The position numbers and the translations under genes are program-made. Shown piece by piece: positions 35,999-47,095 of a stretch of DNA of 55,590 nt; the stretch's first letter is position 1; each line of letters starts with the position of its first letter. Source of the stretch: Saccoglossus kowalevskii (Eukaryota > Hemichordata > Enteropneusta > Harrimaniidae); assembly GCF_000003605.2 (NCBI RefSeq), contig NW_003124905.1, positions 110,006-165,595 of the forward strand, written 5' to 3'. The notes under the pieces are model-generated. The model was not told the DNA's origin, did not search any database, and worked only from the letters and a program-made list of their open reading frames with translations.

Positions 35999-37640
35999 TT
36001 CTCGATATTTGCATCGTCTTTCTCATCATTGCACCCACATAATTCTCCACATCTGCGTTATTTTCGTCAATTTTCAGGTAATCAGCAACTATCAAGTTTT
36101 CTTTTCTGGCTCCATCAAAAATCCCGTCTGCTCGGACCACCCACTCGAAAGAAAGCGAGGAAATAAGAATAAATCTATTCCAATCATAGAAACGGCAAAT
36201 TTCGACAAAAAAGTTGCCGATTTTTTCCATGGCTCCCCACAAGCGGGTAAGAAGAGGGTGACCAACTTTGTCTCCCAGATATGAAGCGCCGCCAACACCA
36301 GTCAGTATTGGGATGTTCCAATGCGAACATAATTTAGAGCAACTGGCGACTGCTAGTGAACAAGCTGGGCCAATCGCGGCGTGGATATTACCCTTAAGTC
36401 GTATATAAAAGTCGGCTAAGATACCAACTGAACGTATATCAGAACACTCAGTGTCAAATACAGTGTAGTTTAAAACAAAATTGTATTTTGAGTGAGTTGC
36501 ATCCATCGCTATTTCTATCGCAGGAAATGTTCGACTCCAACAGAAAGGTCGGAAGGTGTTGTAGCGTTCCGGTAGAAACACTGCCACATTCAGTATTGGG
36601 TTTGTGTTTTCAAGAGGAGTAGATGTTGTTACAACATCAGTCGTCGATTTAATGTTGTCTTCGAAATGCTCGGTAGAGTTCAGACTGGTATTTGTGACAG
36701 TGTCGAGAGACATGTCCGTAATGTTCAAGTTTTCAAAACCAGTGGCTGGAGAGGTTAAGGTCAATGAATTGGTCTTAGTCGCGGCCACCACATTGTCACT
36801 GATTAATGTTGTGGCGTGTTCATGTCCTGTTGATACCGACGGCGATGATGTGGTCGGAGTCTGGACTGTAATTGAAAACGTAGTGTCATTAGTGAGTGTA
36901 GTAGCGTTATTTGGTCTGGTTATCAACGGTGATGGTTGCGGTGTCTGTTGGACGTCGGGTTGCAAAAGTTCTGTCCCGTCAACGGTACTCAGATATAAAG
37001 AACGAGAGACATTTTCTTCTTTTTCTCTGTTATCTTGAGTGTTATTGATATTGTCTGTTAACCCGTTCGATGTCACACTGGGCCCAGATGCATGGTTTGA
37101 ATCAACAGTGGCAACAAGATCCACCAATGATAACGTTGAGATAGTTGCCGATGTCCTCAATTCGACGTCGGGGTTGTACACGTCACTTGAAAACATTGTG
37201 GTTACGTCATTCTCAGTCGAATCTTTCGTAATAAATTGAGCAACATTGCTATCGTGGTTGTTTGTCTCATTCGAGTGGGCACTGCTCGTTGCACTCATTG
37301 TGATACCCTGCGACGTAGTTTGATTACCTGGTGAATATTCCGACAACTCGATGTCTAGTGTGTCCGTAATTGCAGTTACACGGTTAGTGTTAATGTCAGT
37401 AGTATTTTTTCCATCGGTTGTCATAGTCGGTGGTTGAATATCAGTATATTGCGAGGTCCCTGCATTGACTTCTCCGGTGCTGTTGACACCCGAATCTGCA
37501 GTCAATGCGGTAGCTTGGACACTTCCGATCGTTGATCGAATTGAACCAACACCTTCAGTTATCGGTACACCCATGCGTATTTCAACCAACAGATAAAACA
37601 CAGCTATCCACAGTACATCGTGTAACCTAAAAGATATCAT
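35999..37640 (-). CDS. first coding exon of a mucin-stalked ANF-receptor type protein
   Basis: The start is taken as the ATG at 37640 in GTCACCATGA, the best Kozak context, directly before the signal peptide (ISFRLHDVLWIAVFYLLVEI). An upstream in-frame ATG is possible. It encodes 547 residues plus one base. Residues ~25-345 are Ser/Thr/Asn-rich with many N-x-S/T sites and almost no Cys, a mucin-like stretch. From ~348 (ILNVAVFLPE) the ANF-receptor ligand-binding domain begins, with FDTEC, AAIGPAC, HWNIPILTG and the strand NRFILISS. The exon ends after ..MQISR in phase 1 (AGAA|GTAGGT). A second possible donor lies 4 nt further (GTAG|GTACAT), but phase 1 matches the exon at 19235-19922 exactly. 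ANF receptors normally lack such an N-terminal extension. It presumably acts as a glycosylated cell-surface spacer. No further exon, transmembrane or cyclase region is seen. Confidence 0.85.
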
Positions 37641-38976
37641 GGTGACTAAGAATTCACGCATGCAGTTAGCCCTTAGTGACACAAAATGACTGATTCACTC
37701 AGCTGCAACGGGGAACCATGTTACGAAAGACCCAAATCAATATGCCTAGAGACAGAAACAACACGTGCCGGAAAGTAGATACAATTTATGAATGAAATTC
37801 GCGGAACACTGACCAAAGATAACGGAACCGACGTATCTTCATTTTCTTATTACAGACAATCTGACAGAACATTAAAGAACCCGCCTGCGCAGATGGTTAC
37901 CGCGCTGACAAGTCACATTTCATTTCATTTTACAGTAATGTGACCTGACGTTAATTCCCACAGTCAGAGTCGATCATTAATTTTTGCGTACATTGCGTTT
38001 CTTAACCTTGCTTGAAATTATTTCTTACTCGAAGTAGGACCCCCTCGCTCACAATGTCATAGTGATTAACAAAAACCTGGATTCAATCAACTGAATGAAA
38101 CATCACTTGGGAACATTTTGACTTAATAATTATTTTCTTTATTTACGCATTAATTGCATTTGTGTAGGATTTATTGACTCCTACTAGTTTAATCCTTGGC
38201 AGAATTTCTTCAATTAGAAAAGGGATGAAATCTGATTAATCCGATCGTGTCACCACGGCTGTCGACGTAATATGCGGATTGTATTTATTATTAGACATCT
38301 TATCAAAGAACTCCCAGCTTTTTAAATGTGTCCAAATAGGTCAATGAGACAAGTTACCATTTATATATGCTTGAGTCATTTTCACCAGGTTTCATAGTTA
38401 TTTATCTACAGACTATGCTTCTTCGGTTTGTATACACATTGACTTCACATGTATGTGCCTATATGAGTAAACAAAAATGTGCCACACACGGCGGAGTACA
38501 GATATGGGAAAAAAGTAATATTTAAGTGAAATGATTGATTGCACAAACTAAATCCGTTGAAACAAAACGTTGTATAATTAAGAAATACATATATGCTTAT
38601 TTGTATACACCACCTCCAAATTGTTGTCAAATTTTGATTTCCTCGACATCTTAGCTGATATTGACAAAAACGCGAGCAACAATCAACAATCAAGAAATCA
38701 ATAAACAACAGATATACTTCTGTTGATGTGGAGTTTCCGCTAGTAATAGAAAAATCCCGCAAGGATTTTTTTTGATACAGCTGTTATGGTAATATTTGGA
38801 AACGTTTTTTTTTGAATGCGTGACCGCCGTAAGATATGTAAAAGTAAATGTTCGGAGATCTAATGACACATAATGGGATGCGTACAGAAGACTGTGTTTA
38901 TTCTATAAACATGTACCCAAGCTTGCATCATTGAATTCACACACAAGATAAAATAATGATGTTGAATATTTATATT

Positions 38977-39010
<34 letters not shown>

Positions 39011-39020
39011 AATATATATA
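37641..39020. other. upstream of the 37.6-kb receptor exon
   Basis: The expected 5' UTR and promoter of the minus-strand receptor. CCGCCTGCGCAGATG near 37880 resembles an NRF-1 site. No TATA box is obvious. The rest is AT-rich and ends in (TA)n beside the gap. Confidence 0.35.
38978..39020. repeat. (TA)n microsatellite, left of gap
   Basis: An alternating TA tract with AAATATATATA interruptions. It resumes at 39229-39255 beyond the gap, so the gap is probably an unresolved expansion of this repeat. Confidence 0.9.
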
Positions 39021-39228
39021 NNNNNNNNNNNNNNNNNNNNNNNNNNNNNNNNNNNNNNNNNNNNNNNNNNNNNNNNNNNNNNNNNNNNNNNNNNNNNNNN
39101 NNNNNNNNNNNNNNNNNNNNNNNNNNNNNNNNNNNNNNNNNNNNNNNNNNNNNNNNNNNNNNNNNNNNNNNNNNNNNNNNNNNNNNNNNNNNNNNNNNNN
39201 NNNNNNNNNNNNNNNNNNNNNNNNNNNN
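39021..39228. other. assembly gap (208 N)
   Basis: Run of N inside a TA microsatellite. Confidence 0.99.
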
Positions 39229-39762
39229 ATATATATATATATATATATATATATATTCTAAGAGGTTTCTCGACAATTATTTATACATCTACTTACAGTT
39301 GGTTATTATTACGTTCTCATCGACGGTATTTAGTAAACAGTCGATTCGTTTCTGTGCCATCTCTTTACTTCAAAGATGATTGATGAACTCAACGGATGTT
39401 ATTATTATTATTAGTAGAATATATGTATTTTAAGATGTGCAGGCGCCTGTACTTTTATAAATGTCATGACTTTCAAGACTTTTTCTAAGAAAGCCACCGT
39501 GACGTATATTCGTTTCATCAAATCAGTTTTCCCATCAGCTATGCTTTTTGGAGTCGGGTCTGATATTAACCTCATAACACCAAATAATACTCAATGTATG
39601 TAACGTCTCGTGTTCTTAACCAAATTAAAAACTACACAATTCGTGTAGTTGATCACAATTATATGCATATATAAAAAAAAAATAACAATACACACTGGTC
39701 AATCGTACACGACGCCATGCATGAATCATTTGACTCTATAGATTACTAGGGACAGCAAGATT
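39229..39762. other. intergenic, nothing recognised
   Basis: Starts with the continuing TA tract (39229-39255) and holds a short (ATT)n tract at ~39400. No gene seen. Confidence 0.4.
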
Positions 39763-39861
39763 ATGCTTGGTATGGTTCTTGTCTCCGGCAATATCTCCCG
39801 ACACTCAACAGTTCAGCGCCAAGCGCGGCCTACACCACACACCAGTGCGGGCGCCCGGTTG
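39763..39861 (+). CDS. candidate coding exon with a strong donor (weak)
   Basis: ATG at 39763 starts 33 codons (MLGMVLVSGNISRHS...) in a locally GC-rich patch. They run exactly into GGTTG|GTAAGAA, a good donor, in phase 0. GACAGCAAG just before could be an acceptor. The peptide is basic, with no signal peptide or family I recognise. No partner exon was found, so this could be coincidence. Confidence 0.25.
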
Positions 39862-40345
39862 GTAAGAATTGAAGATAACGAGATTACGTACTACGAACAC
39901 TACATCAAGTTCGAAAGCAACACTGAGACAATAGAAAGAAACAGAATTCTCTACTGTTTACATATATATTTTGTAAAAGATGACATAAATAAAATTTCAC
40001 GGTGAATAAATTAATTACATTTTGTTTTAAGGTCAAAAATCAGGTCATAGTTTGCGCCTCGTATGTTAAGTATATAACTAGATTATGTCTTATTAACTGT
40101 AGTTGTTAACTAGAAAACAGTTATTTAGATAGTCTTTATAACATTTGTTTTTGTATTTGTTACTTCTATATTCAATCGTTTACCGTATATCTATGTTCGT
40201 TTCATGTATACTCATATCGTTGGATTAAGTTAGTGGATCACACTTGCATCTGTATATCATGACTGTCACACATGAGCTCTTGGTGACGCCCTTCCTGCTT
40301 CATGGGTCTTGAATTTAGTTCTTTTCTGATATATCTCAGACATAT
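39862..40345. other. intergenic, nothing recognised
   Basis: AT-rich, no exon or repeat supported. Confidence 0.4.
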
Positions 40346-41775
40346 ATGCTACTCAAAACAATTTAAGTAACACTTGAATATTCTCAGTTATAGCAAAATC
40401 CTTTTTTTCAGATAAACCCATTTGTTCACATAATTGACATCTGCACAATGAAACAGATAATAAGGACTGCATGTAATCATTACACATTTCATTACATGAG
40501 TTCTGTTAGAGAGAAGGGTTGAAAATGAAAATCACAGTTCATGGAACATTTCAATAATGGGTGTGACTACCTCTTGCAGTAACACGTGCAACACAACGTC
40601 GCCTCATGGATGTCACTAATCTCTGCAGTGAACGTTGTGGTTTCGCTTGCCACACCTGGATCAGCCATTGAGCTAGCTGACGACGATCCACTGGTGGGGG
40701 ATGATTGCCCATAACACAAAGACCAAATTGATCCCACAATTGGTGCTATGTCAGGTGAATAAGCAGGCCGATCCATTCTGTTGATATTGTGTTGGCGTAG
40801 AAAATCTGTGACAACACGTGCACGATGTGGCTCCTATCCTCTATAGACAAGGTAACACAATAGGTCATAGGATCTCGTCTCTGCCATCAATAACATGGAG
40901 AGGGGTCCTTTGGTGGTAGCTGAAGCCACCCCATACCATGATGCTGCCACCACCAAACTGGTTGTGCTGTCTGATAGTGGTATCAGTGAAGCGTTCACCA
41001 GGGCAAAGTGAATCTTGACTCATCTTGAAGACGACAGAAAACCACTGCCGACGTGTCAAACGAATGTGCTGTTGAACCCACTCTAAACGAGCAGTTCTGT
41101 TACGTTGCAGAAGGACTGACCTAACAGCCTGGCGCCTAGGCCTGACATTTCTGGTCCTTAGACGGTTCCGCACAGTCTGGTCACTCACGTTGGTATGAGT
41201 TGCTGCTCTGAGGGTCCTACGCAGGGAATTAGCAGTTACGGTTCGGTTACGAAGGGCTGAAATAAGGAAGTAGCAGTCCTCAGCAGAAGTTGTGACACGT
41301 GGACGACCTGACCTGGGTCTGCCATGTTCTGTATGGGTTTCTCTGAAGCGGATAGTCTGTGAATAACAGATGGGCTCACATTTAGCGTTCTTGCAACTTC
41401 TCGCAAGGAAATTCAACCAGCCCATGGCCCTAGCTCTCTCTTCAATTGTTAAATGTCAACGTGGAGACATGCTTACAAAAGCTACGACAACGCCATTAGT
41501 GATCACAAGGATGCATTATGTACAGGGGAAAAACTCAACATGCTTCGAAGCATAAGAATTAGAGCAGGTGTGTGATGAACAATGTTCCATCTTTTCACCT
41601 GATTTCCCCCTGAAAGAATACGTAACTGTGAAATTGAGGGCGCACGTATTCTCATCTACTGGGTTAAGAAGGAATTTATTCATGTGTGGCAGATTAAAAA
41701 CTGCCATTGTGGCAATATTGGGGTTACATGACATCGTTTAACGTATTTGATGTAAAAACTCAGGTGTTCCTTAAA
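40346..41775 (-). mobile_element. Tc1-like DNA transposon, degenerate
   Basis: The left end carries TGCTACTCAAAACAATTTAA, AGTAACACTTGA next to a TA-rich flank. The right end carries the inverted counterpart AACTCAGGTGTTCCTTAAA but lacks the outermost ~15 bp, so it is truncated or diverged there. The ~1.4-kb size and the minus-strand transposase relic fit the Tc1 branch of Tc1/mariner. Confidence 0.8.
40551..41470 (-). pseudogene. Tc1-type transposase, inactivated
   Basis: The reading starts with MSPR at 41470 and meets a TGA at codon 5. Recognisable blocks follow: HLTIEERARAMGWL (helix-turn-helix region), HGRPRSGRPRVTT (linker with the GRPR AT-hook-like motif), RQWFSVVF, GERF, FGGGSIMVWGGFSY, TPLHVIDG, RARVVTDFLRQHNI, DRPAYSPDIAPI, WDQFG, RQLAQWLIQVWQ, and SMRRRCVARVTARGSHTHY at the C-terminus. 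The first catalytic Asp (D-E-S-R-F) survives only out of frame after a 1-nt loss, with more sequence missing behind it. The catalytic Glu after S-P-D-x-A-P-I is deleted in another frameshift. It cannot encode an active DD34E enzyme. It would cut and paste DNA at TA sites if intact. Confidence 0.88.
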
Positions 41776-42218
41776 GGTAGATTAGTTGTATTTGTACCCA
41801 AAGACCTCTAACTCCTGAAAAAAACGTAACCGTATAGGAATACAGAGTATACTAGTACTTGTTATACTGGTAACGTTGTTTCTTGTTGAGTTTGGTTGTC
41901 GACGCTATCGTATTATTGAGACAATATACGCCTTCAGAACTATATAAAAACTTTCCCACAAACTTTGCAACAGGAAATTATATGATACAGGTTGCATGAG
42001 ATTGAAAATGTGTTAAAAAATACTCGACGAAACTTCTAATTTTAACCGCCCGACAAATGATAGACTTTCTAAATTCATGTGTAGACGTTATTCTGTTTCT
42101 CCTCTTCGTTGCCGAAAATAGACCCCAGTACATTTGCATTACGGATCGTCTGCGCTCCGAAGCCGGACGTAACGCGTTGATTGGTCATGTTTTCATTATT
42201 CACGTTATTCAAATGCCC
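41776..42218. other. intergenic, nothing recognised
   Basis: AT-rich spacer between two mobile elements. TTAAAGGTAGATT at its left edge recalls the end of the next repeat. Confidence 0.4.
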
Positions 42219-43822
42219 TAAAGGTAGAGATGCAGTTTACCTGATAGGTATTTTAATTAGTTAATTAGGAAACCAAGATGACATCCCTTGTCCACAAAAC
42301 TATATATTTTCGGAAAGCTTATTGTATGAATTTTAAAATGTTAGTATTTTTTTTATGGCCACTGTAGTTTGAAATATACACAAAAATGTGCTTTTTTTGG
42401 TCAAAAAATGATTTAAAAAAATAGCTTCTAAGTCATGCTTCCGTTTCCTGTCAAAATTGGTTTACGGGTACATCTGTTTACTATGAAGAAAGTGCCATCT
42501 TGAAAACTGTCTACCAGTTGTCAATTTTGCAGGGCAGCAGCTCAAATTTCACTACTTCAAGTTTATGCATAAATTAACACCCAGGCTAGTTGTCTGTCCG
42601 ATTGTTGTAACACCATTCAACTAAAAACAATGCCCCGACGGCGTTTTGAAGATAAACACATTGTCAATCATTTGTAAACATTTCAAAACAAGAGGTCAAA
42701 GCGTCTAGGAGTTATTTTTTTTTAAATTCTAGGATGTGCACTAAAAAGAAGCTGAGATAATTGCTAATTTGCATAACAATTAACTCAGTAAGAAGTTTGC
42801 TAATGCTCATAATTAAAATGGCTGTAAAAGTTCCAAATTTAAATGTATCATCAGGGGTAAATTCTTTTCCTCTGGGGTTCTCCACACTGTCAGGGGGGAA
42901 ACTCGTCTCGTCTCTATATCTCGTCCCCTTGAGGTACGGGATCGGGAAAGTCACTTTACTTTACAGTCAAATAAGGCACACACAACGAAATACGTTTCAA
43001 CTCTCGTCTTAGTCGGTCAATCGAGCACTCTATAAGACACAGCGCCCTGGGGAAAAAATCCCCAAGACTCTCGCAAGGCTGACCCAAGACTAGCCCAAGA
43101 CTGGACTGCCTCAAGGCTCGCCCCTGGACTCTCTCGGACTCTCGACTCGACTCGACTGCGTCTGTCGTGGAGTATTCGCCAAGACCAACTCAAACTCTCT
43201 TTATTCATTTTCAAAACTCTAACCAATTACAAAGCAGTAAAAAGACTCTAAGGCGTAACCTTCAATCATAAAGCCAATCACACTAAGTACTGAATACGTC
43301 ATATCTTTTGATTAATCGTTCACTACATTAATAACTACGGATACCAACTGTCAGAATGAGTAGTCTAAAAAGCGGCGGCTATCTGGTAATTAGTTCCAAA
43401 TCACTGAGCCAAGTTCCGTCCAAAATTTCACAAATAGGCCTACACGATGACAGACATAACACAGCAATTCGCTAATAATCAGTTAATTAAGTCGGTCAAC
43501 AGATACGCAAAAACAAATTCATGACAGTATTATCGTTTTGTAAAAAGTTAATTATAGTGATTAATATGGAGATCCCGTCATTTCTTTTTTCACCATGTTT
43601 CTTTTTTATTATTTATATAAAGCCTTGCTAAATCTTGCTAAATATTCAAAAGAGAGAATGTTTGCACCTGCTATCTATATTTTAAAATCGTCTTTTGAGC
43701 ATGTTCCACTATTCGCAATTCAACAAAATTTTAACAGTTTATAGCCAAGACTGTTTGGATAATAAAAAGCAACAAAAAAAAAATCACTACCAAGTGCCCA
43801 CGAACCTGCATCTCTACTTTAA
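42219..43822. mobile_element. TTAA-ended non-autonomous DNA element, copy 1 (with insert)
   Basis: The left end AAAGGTAGAGATGCAG and right end CTGCATCTCTACTTTAA are inverted repeats. The body is ~85-90% alike to 50594-51280 by eye. Compared with that copy it carries an extra ~680 bp (about 42848-43527) plus ~140 bp and ~100 bp elsewhere. The extra block has a (GACTC)n tract and GGGGAAAAAATCCCC, and reads like a separate element with AATAAA on the minus strand. Either it inserted here or copy 2 is a deletion derivative. Confidence 0.75.
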
Positions 43823-44713
43823 TTGTATAAGTTACCAGAGGTATACAAAAACCTAATCGGCGTCATCGTCAATCGAGCCTCGCAAATCTTGTTTGCATTA
43901 CATCTAATTTGTCGATCAATTCTGCGTTCTATATTTCGCTTGGGCTCAATGACTCAACCTCAATGAGCGAATTTGGTAGGGCGGAAAGTTTTCATTTTGA
44001 ATGTCTGTCAAGTATTCGAGAAATCAATTTTTCGCCGCTTGGTGGATGTTCAACGCCGCATTCTCATTGGTCGAATGGTACTACGTGCAGTAGACGATAA
44101 CATGATGGCAGTACTTTAGGTCAATTCACGAGTATACGAACAACAAGAAAGCGTGGGTGTGCGAATCAATGTTTCGCCCATATGGATAGTTTAAACACCA
44201 ACAAAAACAAGAATAGCTCTGTCCATAATTTGTTCAGATTGGAAAATCTTGGTCACTTATATCTGGGCATTTATCTCCGTGCATTTGTTCTCGTGTTGTT
44301 AGCTCGTGAACTACTACCCGTCCACGTTGCACTAATCACACTATCACTTAATCAACGTGAAGCTACCAAAGTACATATATTAATTTTTACGACAGTTATA
44401 ATTGAATTGAACTACGCAATGCCCAGTATTTTGCGTTATAATATGGCTCGGACGGGGCATTTCTCTCAAATAGTTTGCTTGACTACGTCTCACCCATTTG
44501 TGCGCGCATCGCCGTCCATGTGCTGTTATCGTGCAATATATCGTAGTGTGACCTCTTTTATTCTTTAAATAATTTGTAGCATATATATAATGTTTAAAGT
44601 CGCTTATGTAATGATTATTATGTGTATTCTGTACGCATCTGTCCTATAAATTTATCAACATGGTGCTCAGTACTGATTTGTTTTCATGGATGACTATGAC
44701 AGCTGTCATCGCG
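43823..44713. other. intergenic with one 128-codon frame
   Basis: The plus frame 44182-44568 starts with ATG and has a hydrophobic segment (LRAFVLVLLARELL), but its length is reachable by chance, and there is no splice or family support. Confidence 0.35.
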
Positions 44714-44845
44714 TTTAAAGCGCGATGGTCTTCGCGCAGCTCGTGTTCGAATTTCATGTAAATAAACAATGTATTTTATACGCGTTGTATATGTCGCTAT
44801 GAGTCCCACATCGAACAGGACGCGGCGTGACGACTGTCGTCCTTA
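44714..44845. repeat. MITE family A, copy 2
   Basis: Starts TTTAAAGCGCGATGGTCTTC and ends GACGACTGTCGTCCTTA. The interior is nearly identical to copy 1 (ATGTAAATAAACAATGTATT, TATGAGTCCCACATCGAAC). Confidence 0.85.
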
Positions 44846-46094
44846 CATTCCAGTTCCAGTCAATGGAGGGAAAATATGAAAATTTCGATTCCTTTTTTTT
44901 TAAGCTTAATACGCCTGAATCCTCATTCTTCACTGTTGAAATGTGATTTTTCTTGAATTATTACCGGTAACACCAGAGTGGGGCGATACTACTACTGGAA
45001 GCAATCACCAATTGCGGTTACAGTGAGTGTGAAGGAATAATATTATCATAATGTGTGTTTTTCCCGATAAACACAGCGTGGTGTTTACAACAGTTCAACG
45101 GTATTATCATTTTCATTGAGAAAACCGCCACAATACGTCAGCCAAACACGGATTAGATTGATCTTGCATATCTGAATAGTAATTAGTGAATGATACAACA
45201 TAAGCGACTGTCACTCTACCACGTTTGACTTTCACTCAATTCTATTAGTGGATTTCAATGTAGGTTTACCGATAATATGTATAATAAAGTGAATTTTCAC
45301 CGCAATTTGTTTCTCTTCTAATTATTTTTATGCCCAGTAATTTATTAGAATTTGATAATGGTAGCTGGTAGTACATTTTTCAAGTTGTTCTCTCGGATTT
45401 TAATGTATGTATTTATGTTGTTTACACTTTTTTTAAATTATTGATATAATGCAAGAAACTATACATGACATACCATGTCTGGTGACGAAAGGCCTGCCGA
45501 GAGTGGCAACATCGTTTATCTGTTAGTAACATGTTGTTTTTGACAACAAGATCTGTTCAATGTACGGTTTAGCATTGACAATGGTTGAAATGTCAATACC
45601 ACAGCTGGTTCATCCAATTACAAAGGAGACAATGTTTCATATAGGGATCCTATTTATATGCCACTGGAAATAAAGGTTTTCAAAAACCGAATTAAAAAGA
45701 TCAATCAATAGAGATCATTTTCACACTCAAAATGAGCTTACATTGTATTCATTTCACACATTGGAATTAAAACACAATATATAAAACAAATAGTTAGGCG
45801 ACTTATGCATGCATATAAGCTATACTAAAACATTTTCATTTTGTGAATTACTTTGAACTTCTCCCTCAATGTGTTTTAGAATTATAGGTAAGTAGATATT
45901 ATAACAAATTACCTTGGCAACCCACACTCAACTAGTTTTAATTATGAATGTGTGAAAGCCATGGTCGTGAATTTCACATTATTGCTTAATTACCGACAAA
46001 TACCCTCACGTATTATTAATCAAACTTTTTGATTTTGCACATGCATATATCACAGATTTGCATAGTTCATAATTTGTTTGGGAGCTATCATATC
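44846..46094. other. intergenic, possible 5' UTR exon end
   Basis: No open frame of note. A strong donor (TTATAG|GTAAGTAG, GT at 45888) could end a non-coding first exon of the plus-strand gene at 46.4 kb. Confidence 0.35.
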
Positions 46095-46187
46095 TACGTC
46101 ATCAACGTCATGTGCAGATTGTGAAGGCTGAAAAACTCTCGTTATTGGATGCAAATCTCTATTCGACATTACACGTCATCGTCCAAT
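46095..46187 (+). promoter_or_regulatory. candidate promoter motif cluster
   Basis: Within 93 bp there are TACGTCATCAACGTCATG (two CREB/ATF half-sites), ATTGG (CCAAT box, reverse), ATGCAAAT (perfect octamer, 46149-46156), ACGTCA again and CCAAT (46183). It lies ~230 bp upstream of the 3' splice acceptor before the signal-peptide exon. Alternatively it is intronic. Confidence 0.35.
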
Positions 46188-46422
46188 AGGTATTCGCCAA
46201 ATTTGAGCCGGTGTACGCTGCTGGAAGCTGTACTTGCAAGGCCAAATAACTACCGAACGTGTACATCATTGTCGAACACTCGCAGCCGTTTGATCTAATG
46301 GTATTTAATTGCGAAATTTCTTTTAATCACGCATGCTAATTTAATTGAAAAACGTTACGAATATAAATGCATAACGTCAGCTCATCGGGTTTTCTTTTCT
46401 ATTTTTTTTTTCAGAAAAAAAT

Positions 46423-46482
46423 ATGAAGCTGAACTTACTCACGGTGTGCATTTCATTACTTCATATGGGTAGCGTATTGCAG
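46423..46482 (+). CDS. secreted protein of unknown family, exon 1 (signal peptide)
   Basis: A classic acceptor (long T tract then TCAG, ending 46414) opens an exon with 8 nt of leader, ATG at 46423 and 20 codons (MKLNLLTVCISLLHMGSV..) that form a signal peptide. It ends at the donor CAG|GTATGTAAG in phase 0. The next exons at 52203 and 52496 continue the frame: A-A-S-V-E-E-Y-N, then DVTVTYRRLTDDCYEFKM and a beta-rich sequence. The mature protein would be a small secreted or extracellular domain. I do not recognise the family; an immunoglobulin or fibronectin-type fold is only a guess. The inferred first coding intron is 5.7 kb and contains several repeats. The promoter is probably near 46.1 kb or upstream of 45.89 kb. 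Confidence 0.6.
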
Positions 46483-46861
46483 GTATGTAAGATTTCAATA
46501 TAGCTATTAATTTTAAGAACTTTTGCATGGCCATATTCCACTGACATCAATGAGGCAAAGAATTATTATCATTTATATTTATATTTTCTTTAGTTTGTTG
46601 TGATATAAAAATCAGATGCTAAATTCGTGGTTGTTCATTTTTATAATTCTTAGAGTCAGTCATTCCCCGGGTACCATGTAAGCTAATGACTGTTCACTTA
46701 ATACATAATACTTGGTTATTATTATAAAGTTATTATACAAAAATATCCGATTACATTATCTGGAATAGGAGAAACAATCAACGGGCGGAACCGTGCATTC
46801 ACTCTCATTTTCTCGTATACAAAGTTACGCTATCCGCCGGCGCATTTCAGTGGTTTAATCA

Positions 46862-47095
46862 AGCATAATTTATTTCGAATACAAGAATGTACTTCCGGAT
46901 TAAATATAGCAAGATTAAATGATTTCCTTTACGTAGTTCAGCTGATGTGGTTTGAGGATGAACATAAATTCAATAACGCTGTAGATGTGCATAATAATTT
47001 GACTCTACGTCCTAGTTTGCATAGTTAATGAATTCAGATACCACGAATTATTGTATTGCATATGTTATAGTAGAGGGCACAAAATAATATTAGTT
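46862..47095 (+). repeat. dispersed direct repeat, copy 1
   Basis: About 230 bp shared with 48234-48450 in the same orientation (CTTCCGGATTAAAT, AGCAAGATTAAATGATTTC, GATACCACGAATTATTGTAT, GAGGGCACAAAATAATATTA). This copy has ~30 extra bp around 47010-47030. Both are inside the inferred intron of the secreted-protein gene. Confidence 0.8.

Noticed and set aside
36604-37239. Plus-strand frames opposite the mucin-like exon
   Set aside because: Shadow frames of the Ser/Thr-rich coding strand (rich in Val and Ser from complementary codons).
44182-44568. 128-codon plus-strand frame with a membrane-like segment
   Set aside because: ATG present but no family, splice sites or conservation evidence. 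Length is chance-level.
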